From NCBI GenBank assembly GCA_030266525.1, contig JAJDIC010000093.1:1-7184 (forward strand): 7,184 nucleotides of DNA. Direction: 5' to 3'. A program made the translations under genes and the position numbers. The stretch's first letter is position 1. Each line of letters begins with the position of its first letter. The notes beneath the pieces are model-generated. The model was not told the origin of the DNA. It saw only the letters and a program-made list of their open reading frames with translations, and did no database searches. Shown here piece after piece: positions 1-5,543 of the stretch. Origin of the DNA: Desulfovibrio sp. OttesenSCG-928-G15 (GTDB lineage Bacteria > Desulfobacterota > Desulfovibrionia > Desulfovibrionales > Desulfovibrionaceae).

Positions 1-20
1 TCACAATGAGGACTGTCTGA
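1..20 (+). CDS. Possible 3' end of an upstream gene, coupled to the CoA-ligase beta gene
   Basis: In the frame whose codons begin at position 3, the first bases read ACA ATG AGG ACT GTC TGA with no earlier stop. The TGA at 18-20 shares its last base with the ATG at 20-22 of the ligase beta gene. Such TGATG overlaps are common between translationally coupled genes, so an upstream gene of the same operon may end here. Only five sense codons are visible, so neither the existence nor the function of the gene can be settled from this window. Confidence 0.22.
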
Positions 21-1135
21 TGAAACTCTTTGAATTCCAGGCAAAACAGGCTTTTGCAGAGAGCGGTATACCCGTTCCGAAAAGCGTTCTTGCCACTACT
101 GTGGACGAAGTGACCAAAGCCGCCGGAGAAACCGGTTACCCCTGTGTGCTTAAATCGCAGGTTCTGCGCGGCGGGCGCGGCAAGGCCGGACTTATCCAGG
201 TAGTGAGAAACGAGCAGGAAGCAAAAGACAAGGCCGCGGCCCTGTTTGCTTCCGAGCACAACGTGTTCCGCATACTGGTTGAAGAAGCCGTAAGTATTGC
301 CCGCGAAATATATATGGCCATTACCCTGGACCCGGTTTCCGCCCAGGCCCTGATCATTGCCAGTGCCGAAGGCGGGGTGGAAATTGAAACCCTGGCTGTG
401 GAAGCCCCGGACAAGCTGGTGCAGGTGCGGGTGGACCTTGACTGGGGGCTCATGCCGCACCATGTGCGCGAAGTCGCTTTCGGGCTGGGCCTTGAGGGTG
501 AAACAGCCAAGGCTGTGAGCGAGATCTTGAAGAATCTGTACAAGGTATTTCGCAAGTTCGGGGCCGAGCTGGCCGAAATAAACCCGCTGTTCATCACCAC
601 GGACGGCGCGGTCATAGCCGGGGACGGCAAGCTGATTACCGACGACAATCTCGGCTCTGCCGACTACCCGATTACCCGCGACTACTATGACACGGATACC
701 GAATACGAGGCCGCCCTTGAGGGTATTCCCTACTTGCAGTTCGACGGGGATATTTCGCTGATGTGCGCGGGCGCGGGCCTTACCACCACCGTGTTTGACC
801 TTATCAACTACGCTGGCGGAACGGTTGCAAACTACCTGGAATTTGGCGGTCCCAACTACAAAAAAGCCCGTGAGGCCATGCAGCTTTGCCTGAAAAACAA
901 GTGCAAGGTCATTCTCGTGGTCACTTTCGGCACTATTGCCAGGGCGGATGTCATGGCCCAAGGCCTGGTGGACGCCATGAACGAGCTTAAGCCCGATGTT
1001 CCCATTGTCACCTGCATTCGGGGCACAAACGAGGAAGAAGCCTTCGCCATATTGCAAGGTGTCGGCCTGAAGCCTTTGAGTGAAACCGAAGACGCGGTGC
1101 AGCGCGCCGTGGATATCGCTGCCGGGAGGCTGTAG
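20..1135 (+). CDS. sucC: Succinyl-CoA-synthetase-type acid-CoA ligase, beta subunit (divergent)
   Basis: Beta subunit of an ADP-forming acid-CoA ligase, expected to form a cytoplasmic complex with the alpha subunit encoded next and to couple ATP to acyl-CoA formation. The 371 residues are slightly shorter than E. coli SucC (388). Residues 1-230 are the ATP-grasp part, opening [10 protein letters not shown], with the glycine-rich GGRGKAG at 51-57, EINPL at 186-190 (Glu186 matches the Glu that acts on the phospho-histidine) and DGK at 202-204. Pro20 matches the Pro seen in ATP-preferring E. coli SucC, which weakly suggests ATP over GTP. Residues 240-371 are the CoA-ligase domain. Its usually invariant loops are altered: YLEFGG (272-277) for [14 protein letters not shown] (303-310) for FGGIVRCD, and RGTNEEEA (334-341) for a GNNAE-type loop. 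The start has a Shine-Dalgarno TGAGGA at 7-12. The family is certain. The substrate is open: succinate, malate or another carboxylate. Confidence 0.93.
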   Translation: MKLFEFQAKQAFAESGIPVPKSVLATTVDEVTKAAGETGYPCVLKSQVLRGGRGKAGLIQVVRNEQEAKDKAAALFASEHNVFRILVEEAVSIAREIYMAITLDPVSAQALIIASAEGGVEIETLAVEAPDKLVQVRVDLDWGLMPHHVREVAFGLGLEGETAKAVSEILKNLYKVFRKFGAELAEINPLFITTDGAVIAGDGKLITDDNLGSADYPITRDYYDTDTEYEAALEGIPYLQFDGDISLMCAGAGLTTTVFDLINYAGGTVANYLEFGGPNYKKAREAMQLCLKNKCKVILVVTFGTIARADVMAQGLVDAMNELKPDVPIVTCIRGTNEEEAFAILQGVGLKPLSETEDAVQRAVDIAAGRL

Positions 1136-1137
1136 CA

Positions 1138-2022
1138 ATGAGTATTTTTATCGACCAGACCACAACCGTGGAAGTACAGGGCGCGACCGGCAAGGAAGGA
1201 AGCTTCTGGCTCAAGCATATGAAAGAGATGGGCACGAAGGTTGTGTACGGGGTAACGCCCGGCAAGGAAGGGCAGGATGTGGACGGTGTGCCCGTGTATC
1301 ATTCTGTACTGCGCGGTTTAAAGAACCACCCGGCAGAACTGGCTATGCTTTTTGTGCCCCCGCGTTTTACCAAGGACGCCGTCTTTGAGGCCCTGGACGC
1401 AGGCATCAAGAAAATCGTCACCATAGCAGACGGTATTCCCCTGCACGACTGCATCCAGATTCGTCGGGCAGCCTTGTCTTGCGGGGCTATGGTGGTGGGC
1501 GGCAACAGTTCCGGGGTGGTTTCTCCCGGTAAGGCCATGGCCGGATTCATTCCTTACTGGATTCAGCGCGTGTACAAACCCGGCAATATCGGGGTGATGA
1601 CCCGCAGCGGCTCACTGACCAACGAGGTCACAGCCGAAGTGGTGAAGGGCGGTTTCGGCGTATCCACCCTGCTCGGCGTTGGCGGCGACACAACCCCCGG
1701 CACGCGCTTTGCGGAGCTTTTACCCTTGTTTGAGCAAGACCCGGAAACCAAAGCCGTGGTGATTATTGGCGAAATTGGCGGCTCCATGGAAGAGGAAGTG
1801 GCTGAGGCAATGGAAGCCAGGCTGTTTACCAAGCCCCTGGTGGCGTTTATTGGCGGGCGTACAGCCCCTGAGGGCAAGCGCATGGGCCATGCCGGGGCCA
1901 TTGTTTCCGGCGGGCGGGGCACCGCAAGCGGGAAAGTGCAGGCCCTTGAAAAGGCCGGGGCGCTTACCGCCGCCAAGCCGAGCCAGGTTGGCGGCCTGCT
2001 GCGGCAGGCGCTTGGCCTGTAG
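1138..2022 (+). CDS. sucD: Succinyl-CoA-synthetase-type acid-CoA ligase, alpha subunit (divergent)
   Basis: Alpha subunit carrying the phosphorylated histidine and the CoA-binding Rossmann domain; 294 residues, the usual family length. The N-terminal CoA site opens [10 protein letters not shown] and includes GATGKEG (15-21) and GVTPGKEG (38-45). The catalytic His251 lies in GHAGAI (250-255), and the supporting glutamate is Glu212 in GEIGG (211-215), so phosphoryl transfer should be intact. Conserved positions are changed, however: the GPNCPG motif is GGNSSG (121-126), replacing the Cys equivalent to E. coli Cys123 with Ser124. SRSGTLTYE is TRSGSLTNE (155-163), and the segment before KPG is enlarged ([10 protein letters not shown], 140-149). 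These fit a changed acyl substrate. The start is 2 bp after the beta stop, with GGGAGG at 1124-1129 and 8-nt spacing, so the two are one translational unit. Malate-CoA ligase MtkB is a related alternative, but it keeps GPNC, so it is not a clear match. Confidence 0.93.
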   Translation: MSIFIDQTTTVEVQGATGKEGSFWLKHMKEMGTKVVYGVTPGKEGQDVDGVPVYHSVLRGLKNHPAELAMLFVPPRFTKDAVFEALDAGIKKIVTIADGIPLHDCIQIRRAALSCGAMVVGGNSSGVVSPGKAMAGFIPYWIQRVYKPGNIGVMTRSGSLTNEVTAEVVKGGFGVSTLLGVGGDTTPGTRFAELLPLFEQDPETKAVVIIGEIGGSMEEEVAEAMEARLFTKPLVAFIGGRTAPEGKRMGHAGAIVSGGRGTASGKVQALEKAGALTAAKPSQVGGLLRQALGL

Positions 2023-2028
2023 TACGCT
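2012..2028 (+). promoter_or_regulatory. Candidate sigma54 promoter A, overlapping the ligase alpha stop codon
   Basis: TTGGC at 2012-2016 and ACGCT at 2024-2028 give the diagnostic GG-N10-GC spacing of a -24/-12 promoter (GG 2014-2015, GC 2026-2027). The -24 half keeps TGGC, but the -12 half has AC where TT is preferred. Predicted transcription would start near 2039 and read into the transporter genes. It is supported only by motif and by the sigma54 activator encoded downstream; it overlaps coding sequence and could be chance. Confidence 0.25.
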
Positions 2029-2037
2029 GATCGGTTT

Positions 2038-2053
2038 TTGCACCGCCTTTGCA
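2038..2053 (+). promoter_or_regulatory. Candidate sigma54 promoter B for tctABC
   Basis: TTGCAC (2038-2043), a 5-nt spacer, then TTGCA (2049-2053) match the TGGCAC-N5-TTGCA consensus except for one base of the GG doublet. The -12 half is perfect. Predicted start is near 2064, about 180 bp before tctA. The substitution in the otherwise near-invariant GG lowers confidence. It overlaps the stem-loop at 2040-2070, so only one of the two readings may matter. It is attractive because a sigma54 activator sits at the other end of the transport operon. Confidence 0.28.
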
Positions 2054-2070
2054 AATTCGCAGGGCGGTGC
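2040..2070 (+). other. Stem-loop just after the ligase genes
   Basis: GCACCGCC (2040-2047) pairs perfectly with GGCGGTGC (2063-2070), and two more pairs can form inside (T2048-G2062, T2049-A2061). No U-tract follows on either strand, so it is not a standard Rho-independent terminator. It could stabilise the 3' end of the ligase mRNA or partially attenuate read-through into tctA. Confidence 0.5.
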
Positions 2071-2112
2071 GGCAGGGCGGCTTGCTGCTGCCGGGGAAGA
2101 CACAAAACGCGG

Positions 2113-2130
2113 GTCCTGCGCGAGCGGGAC
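2113..2130 (+). other. Small hairpin with GCGA tetraloop in the tctA leader
   Basis: GTCCTGC (2113-2119) pairs with GCGGGAC (2124-2130) through seven pairs, one of them U-G, closing a GCGA loop (2120-2123) of the stable GNRA class. No U-tract follows. If the transcript starts upstream, the hairpin would lie in the 5' leader of tctA mRNA. Function unknown. Confidence 0.4.
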
Positions 2131-2165
2131 GCAATATAACAAAGCGAGTAAACTCCATGCGAGAT

Positions 2166-2181
2166 AGTGAAAAAAATCACA
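2166..2181 (+). promoter_or_regulatory. CRP/FNR-family-type operator dyad upstream of tctA
   Basis: AGTGA (2166-2170), six A residues, then TCACA (2177-2181) match the TGTGA-N6-TCACA pattern bound by CRP/FNR-superfamily regulators at nine of ten positions. The centre is about 73 bp upstream of the tctA start. Which regulator would bind cannot be told from this. If transcription starts at either candidate sigma54 promoter, the site lies downstream of the start and would act as a roadblock or repressor; otherwise it may serve an unrecognised promoter nearer tctA. Confidence 0.35.
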
Positions 2182-2246
2182 AGCAGTGCGTTTTCTGATT
2201 TTTCTCACTCGAAAATCTGGCGGCAGTACGCGGGAGGTTCTGTAGT

Positions 2247-3764
2247 ATGTTGGAAATATTAAATAATTTCAGTAATCTGTTTACTATTGGCAATCTGCTG
2301 GTACTGCTGCTGGGGTCTGTGGGCGGAATTTTCTTCGGTGCCATGCCGGGGCTTAGTCCGACCATGGCCGTGGCCCTGCTTGTGCCGTTCACTTTTTATA
2401 TGGACGCGGCTACCGGCCTGCTTCTGCTCGGCGCGGTATATACCTCTGCCGTGGCAGGCGGGGCCATTACGGCCATTTTGATCAACATTCCCGGCGCTCC
2501 GGCCAGTATAGCCACTATGTTTGACGGCGCGCCCATGGCAAAAAAAGGGCAGGGGCAGCAGGCCCTGTATATAGCCTTCTTTTCTTCGCTTATCGGCGGT
2601 CTGGTCGGCGTTATCGCGCTGCTTTTCTTCACGCCGCCCCTTGCCGCGCTAGCCATGGAATTCGGTCCGGCGGAGCTTTTCTGGATAACCGTGTTCGGCA
2701 TTACGGTTATTGCCGGTCTGTCCGGCGGTATGCTGATCAAGGGCCTGTTCGGGGGCATGCTCGGCATGCTGATCAGCACCATCGGTGAAAGCCCCATGCT
2801 GGGCGAGCCGCGTTTTGTAATTCATGACGTGTTTATCAGTGGCATTGCCATTGTTCCCGCCCTTATCGGCCTGTTCGCCATTCCCCAGATCCTTACTCTG
2901 GTCGAAGAAGTGCACTTGAAGGCCACACAGGCCAAATACGAGCCGCAGCCCGGAATTCTTTTAAGCACCATCAAAACGTGTCTCAGCTTTGTCAAAACCA
3001 ATATCATCGGCAGTATAATAGGCACCATTATCGGTATTATCCCGGGTGCGGGCGGTCAGGTGGCCGGGCTTATCAGCTATGACCAGGTGAAAAAGACCGC
3101 CAGCAACCCGCAGGACTTCGGACAGGGCAACCCCGAAGGCGTGGCCGCTTCCGAAGTGGCTAACAGCGCCACCGTAGGCGCGGCAATGATTCCTCTGCTC
3201 ACCCTGGGTATTCCGGGCAGCCCCACGGCGGCGGTGCTTTTGGGCGGGCTGCTGATCCACGGCCTGTTCCCCGGACCGGACCTTTTCGACCCGGATAAAT
3301 ATGCCAGCGTCACCTACACCTTTATCGGCGGCATGTTTCTGGCCCAGTTCTTCATGTGCGCTCTCGGCTTCTTCTTCTCGCGCTATTCGCATTCGATCAT
3401 GAACATCTCCAACCTGATGATGGCCGGCTCGGTAACCGTTCTGGCGGTATTTGGCACCTATTGCGTAAGCAACAGTGTTGATGACGTGATCATCATGTTC
3501 CTGCTCGGTCTTGGCATGTATGTCGGCAGCAAGCTGGGCTTTCCGTCCGCACCTGTGGTGCTGGGCATCATTCTCGGCCCGATTGCGGAAGAAAACTTCC
3601 TGCGCGGCAAGATGATTGCGGAAACCGATGTGGGCGTTTTCAACTATTTCTTCACCGGCAACATGAATATGATCCTCCTGGGCCTGTGCGCGTTTTCCAT
3701 CCTTTGGGGCGTATGGAGCGAATACAGGGTCTGGCGCAAACACAGGGCAGCCTGTCCGGCGTAA
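2247..3764 (+). CDS. tctA: TTT transporter large membrane subunit (TctA family)
   Basis: Large integral inner-membrane subunit of a tripartite tricarboxylate transporter, which imports carboxylates handed over by the periplasmic protein, probably driven by an ion gradient. At 505 residues it is full length for the family, very hydrophobic, with about a dozen membrane segments. Family signatures are present in both halves: GAMPGLSPTMAVALLVP (31-47) and INIPGAPAS (79-87) in the first, then GIIPGAGGQVAG (263-274), FGQGNPEGVAASEVANSA (291-308), LTLGIPGSPTAAVLLGG (318-334) and GLFPGP (339-344) in the second. The paired IPG-A/S-P loops reflect an internal repeat. The start is supported by GGGAGG at 2232-2237 with 9-nt spacing, and the first codons are AT-rich, favouring open initiation. 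It is followed by tctB after 11 bp. The substrate cannot be read from this subunit; the name tctA is used for family membership and does not imply citrate. Confidence 0.95.
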   Translation: MLEILNNFSNLFTIGNLLVLLLGSVGGIFFGAMPGLSPTMAVALLVPFTFYMDAATGLLLLGAVYTSAVAGGAITAILINIPGAPASIATMFDGAPMAKKGQGQQALYIAFFSSLIGGLVGVIALLFFTPPLAALAMEFGPAELFWITVFGITVIAGLSGGMLIKGLFGGMLGMLISTIGESPMLGEPRFVIHDVFISGIAIVPALIGLFAIPQILTLVEEVHLKATQAKYEPQPGILLSTIKTCLSFVKTNIIGSIIGTIIGIIPGAGGQVAGLISYDQVKKTASNPQDFGQGNPEGVAASEVANSATVGAAMIPLLTLGIPGSPTAAVLLGGLLIHGLFPGPDLFDPDKYASVTYTFIGGMFLAQFFMCALGFFFSRYSHSIMNISNLMMAGSVTVLAVFGTYCVSNSVDDVIIMFLLGLGMYVGSKLGFPSAPVVLGIILGPIAEENFLRGKMIAETDVGVFNYFFTGNMNMILLGLCAFSILWGVWSEYRVWRKHRAACPA

Positions 3765-3770
3765 AGGAGA
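3764..3770 (+). promoter_or_regulatory. Shine-Dalgarno that fixes the tctB start
   Basis: AAGGAGA overlaps the last base of the tctA stop (TAA 3762-3764) and lies 5 nt before ATG 3776. This selects 3776 over the in-frame ATG at 3686, which would make an implausible 79-bp overlap with tctA and add 30 polar, non-family residues. Confidence 0.8.
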
Positions 3771-3775
3771 ACGAC

Positions 3776-4231
3776 ATGACAGACAAAAAAGAATGGATAA
3801 GCATTGCCCTTATGGTCGTTTCGGCCCTGGTGTTCTACTACCTGATGCAGGACTACGAGCACAACGCCATCCTCTTTCCAAGGATGATGGTGATCATCAT
3901 GCTCTGCCTTGCCGGCTGCAAGGCCATGGGCGAGCTTGTCCTGGCCAGAACGGCAAGCCGGGAAGGGCAAAGCGGCGAGAAATATCCTTTACCCCGCGTA
4001 CTCTTCGTGCTGGCGGCCATGGTGGTGTACATCATGGTGCTGGAAGACGTGGGCTTTTACACATCGGCCTTCCTGTTTTTCTTCATCGTCACCCTGGTCA
4101 TTCAACCTTTTGAGCGCACCCCAAGGGTTGTCGCCATGCGTTTTGCCACCTGTTTCGGCTTCATCCTGTTCCTGTACATGCTTTTCGGCGTCCTGCTGAA
4201 AGTGCAGTTGCCCAGGGGAATATTGGTCTGA
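3776..4231 (+). CDS. tctB: TTT transporter small membrane subunit (TctB family)
   Basis: Small inner-membrane subunit of the TTT transporter, partner of TctA. With the start at 3776 the protein is 151 residues (MTDKKEWISI), the normal TctB size. Hydrophobic segments lie at about 7-24, 31-50, 73-90, 96-111 and 120-142, with a charged loop at about 57-70. The motif LFPRMM (33-38) after the first segment and the ending GVLLKVQLPRGIL (138-150) are typical of TctB, a poorly conserved family recognised mainly by size, topology and position. It lies 11 bp after tctA and 98 bp before tctC, with a hairpin in that gap. The precise role of TctB in transport is not well established in the family. Confidence 0.9.
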   Translation: MTDKKEWISIALMVVSALVFYYLMQDYEHNAILFPRMMVIIMLCLAGCKAMGELVLARTASREGQSGEKYPLPRVLFVLAAMVVYIMVLEDVGFYTSAFLFFFIVTLVIQPFERTPRVVAMRFATCFGFILFLYMLFGVLLKVQLPRGILV

Positions 4232-4253
4232 GCCGCGCGGAGTATCGGAAAAT

Positions 4254-4278
4254 ATACCGGAATATGCTGTTCCGGTAT
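4254..4278 (+). other. Strong hairpin between tctB and tctC
   Basis: ATACCGGAA (4254-4262) and TTCCGGTAT (4270-4278) form a perfect 9-bp stem with a 7-nt loop (TATGCTG), extendable by a T-G pair. The hairpin is not followed by a U-tract, so it is not an intrinsic terminator. Its place just before the binding-protein gene resembles intergenic hairpins that protect or mark processed mRNA, which would allow the periplasmic protein to be made in excess of the membrane parts. An alternative 5' arm at 4243-4250 can pair with 4270-4277. Confidence 0.6.
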
Positions 4279-4329
4279 GGGGAATAAACGTGATTTTCAC
4301 AAAAACAGCAAACTGCTTCAGGAGACAGT

Positions 4330-5292
4330 ATGAAAAAGCTCACTGCTCTTTGCGTCATGGCCCTGCTTGGCTCCATTTTTCTCAGCGCTCCGGTTTTGGC
4401 CGCTGACTGGAAACCCGAATCCCCAATCAGCCTTGTGGTGTGCTACACGCCGGGGGGAGCAACAGACTTCCAGGCACGTATCGTCAGTATGCCCGCCGGT
4501 GAAGAACGCTATTTCGGCCAGCCCATTGTTGTGCTGAACAAGCCCGGTGCGGGCGGCATGACCGGCTGGAACTGGATGACCGAGCGCGGCAGCAAGGACG
4601 GCCTGACGGTTACCGCCTACAACATGCCCCACCTGGCCGCCCAGTCCATAGTCCAGAAAAGCGCGAAGTTTACGGTGGATTCCTTTGAACCCATAGCCAA
4701 CTGGGGGGCAGACCCGGCAGTGCTTATCGTGCCCGCCGACAGCCCCTTCAAGACCGTTGACGACCTCGTCAAGTACGGCAAGGAAAACCCCGGAAAAATC
4801 ACCCTGAACGGTGCCGGTTTGTATGTGGGCCACCACATTGCCATGCTGCAACTTGAAAAGGCCGCCGGCATTACCATTACCTACATCCCTGAAAAGGGCG
4901 GTACGGACGCCTTTCAAAACGTGTATTCCGGCAAGGTCCTTTGCGGCTTCAACAACCTGGCTGACGCCTGGCGCAACAAGAGCCGCCTGAGAATTCTGGC
5001 CATTGCGGACAACCAGCGCCACGACTTTTTGCCTGACGTGCCCACCTTCAAGGAGCTGGGGTACGACATTGACGACGCCAGCGTGAACTTCCGCGGTTTC
5101 GCCCTGCCCAAGGGCACCCCGCAGGACGTTGTAGACAAGTACGCCAAGGTGGTTCCCGAAATGTTCAACGACAAGATGGTTGTGAACAAGATGAAGGAAA
5201 GTGGCAGCCCGCTTCGGGTCATGAATCGCGAAGAAGCCATTGCCCTCTTCAAGGCCCAGGAAGGCAAGTTGAAGGCTCTGTTGCAAAAGTAA
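4330..5292 (+). CDS. tctC: TTT periplasmic substrate-binding protein (TctC / Bug family)
   Basis: Extracytoplasmic solute receptor that captures a carboxylate and delivers it to TctAB. It has 320 residues, typical of the family. A Sec signal peptide is clear: MKK, a hydrophobic core at 5-20, and cleavage probably after Ala24 (VLA then ADW). Cys8 is not in a good lipobox, so it is probably a soluble periplasmic protein. The mature part carries the family ligand-loop motifs YTPGGATDFQAR (39-50) and NKPGAGG (70-76), then the later GAGLYVGHH and EKGGTDAF segments, and DVPTFKELGY towards the C-terminus, all standard for this fold. The Shine-Dalgarno AGGAG (4320-4324) has 5-nt spacing. It is last in the transport operon and directly precedes a terminator. 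The ligand is unknown; family members bind citrate, tricarballylate, dicarboxylates, amino acids, nicotinate or aromatic acids, and sequence alone does not decide. Confidence 0.95.
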   Translation: MKKLTALCVMALLGSIFLSAPVLAADWKPESPISLVVCYTPGGATDFQARIVSMPAGEERYFGQPIVVLNKPGAGGMTGWNWMTERGSKDGLTVTAYNMPHLAAQSIVQKSAKFTVDSFEPIANWGADPAVLIVPADSPFKTVDDLVKYGKENPGKITLNGAGLYVGHHIAMLQLEKAAGITITYIPEKGGTDAFQNVYSGKVLCGFNNLADAWRNKSRLRILAIADNQRHDFLPDVPTFKELGYDIDDASVNFRGFALPKGTPQDVVDKYAKVVPEMFNDKMVVNKMKESGSPLRVMNREEAIALFKAQEGKLKALLQK

Positions 5293-5313
5293 TACTCAAG
5301 AACTCCCCTTAAC

Positions 5314-5345
5314 AACGGGCCGGGAAGCATACCCCGGCCCGTTTT
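5314..5345 (+). terminator. Rho-independent terminator after tctC
   Basis: An 11-bp perfect stem (5314-5324 with 5333-5343; core CGGGCCGGG / CCCGGCCCG) closes an 8-nt loop AAGCATAC and runs into TTTT at 5342-5345. It starts 22 bp after the tctC stop. It is the only convincing intrinsic terminator in the window and implies that the regulator downstream is transcribed separately. Confidence 0.88.
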
Positions 5346-5379
5346 GCGTACCCGGTTATCGGGTGGTTTGACCATCGGG

Positions 5380-5410
5380 CGAGCCTGGCTGTTTTGCCCG
5401 CCAAGGCTCG
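5380..5410. promoter_or_regulatory. Inverted repeat upstream of the regulator gene
   Basis: CGAGCCTGGC (5380-5389) is complementary to GCCAAGGCTCG (5400-5410) apart from one bulged A at 5404, leaving a 10-nt spacer. It lies about 135-165 bp upstream of the regulator start and just beyond the tctC terminator. It could be an operator or enhancer-type site for autoregulation, or an RNA hairpin. No U-tract follows, so a second terminator is unlikely. Confidence 0.35.
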
Positions 5411-5454
5411 TTGTACAGGCACCCCTGTGCATGCCGGGGTCTCTCTACTTTGAC

Positions 5455-5483
5455 TTGCAGCAAACCGGATTTGTACGTATTAT
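5455..5483 (+). promoter_or_regulatory. Possible sigma70-type promoter of the regulator gene
   Basis: TTGCAG (5455-5460) and TATTAT (5478-5483) are separated by 17 nt. The -10 matches TATAAT at five of six positions, while the -35 keeps only TTG. A better -35 hexamer, TTGACT (5450-5455), overlaps but is 22 nt away. The stretch from 5471 to 5500 is markedly AT-rich within GC-rich surroundings. No GG-N10-GC sigma54 motif is visible in this leader, so the activator is probably not sigma54-dependent itself. Confidence 0.35.
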
Positions 5484-5543
5484 ATGTAAATTATTAATGG
5501 TATTGCTGCATGTGCCTTTTACTCCACATGCTCCGAGTATGGT

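Noticed and set aside
2157..2198. A 13-codon mini-ORF (MRDSEKNHKQCVF) in the tctA leader, as a possible leader peptide
   Set aside because: Only a weak Shine-Dalgarno-like stretch precedes it, it has no run of regulatory codons, and it overlaps the CRP/FNR-type dyad; chance is the simpler view.
1563..2208. Minus-strand and alternative plus-strand frames across the ligase alpha end and the following spacer
   Set aside because: They are Arg/Pro/Ser-rich and overlap the clear alpha-subunit gene; none has a convincing ribosome binding site or recognisable domain.
2197..2217. AT-rich inverted repeat GATTTTT...GAAAATC as a terminator before tctA
   Set aside because: The stem is seven weak pairs with no following U-tract, and it sits just before the tctA Shine-Dalgarno; it is not a credible terminator.
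2219..2232. TGG...CG near the tctA ribosome binding site as a sigma54 promoter
   Set aside because: GC falls at N9 rather than N10 from GG, and a start from here would fall within or after the ribosome binding site.
2961..3743. A 260-codon open frame on the minus strand inside tctA
   Set aside because: The translation is a highly charged His/Ala/Glu-rich shadow of a membrane protein gene; no initiation site or family features, while the sense strand is unambiguous.
3686..3775. Upstream extension of tctB to the ATG at 3686
   Set aside because: It would overlap tctA by 79 bp, lacks a Shine-Dalgarno and adds a non-family N-terminus; ATG 3776 has AAGGAGA at ideal spacing.
4318..5286. A 322-codon open frame on the minus strand lying over tctC
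   Set aside because: It mirrors tctC almost end to end, a known effect of GC-rich codon use. Its translation is rich in His, Gly and Val with no recognisable domain, whereas the plus strand encodes a clear TctC protein with signal peptide and Shine-Dalgarno.
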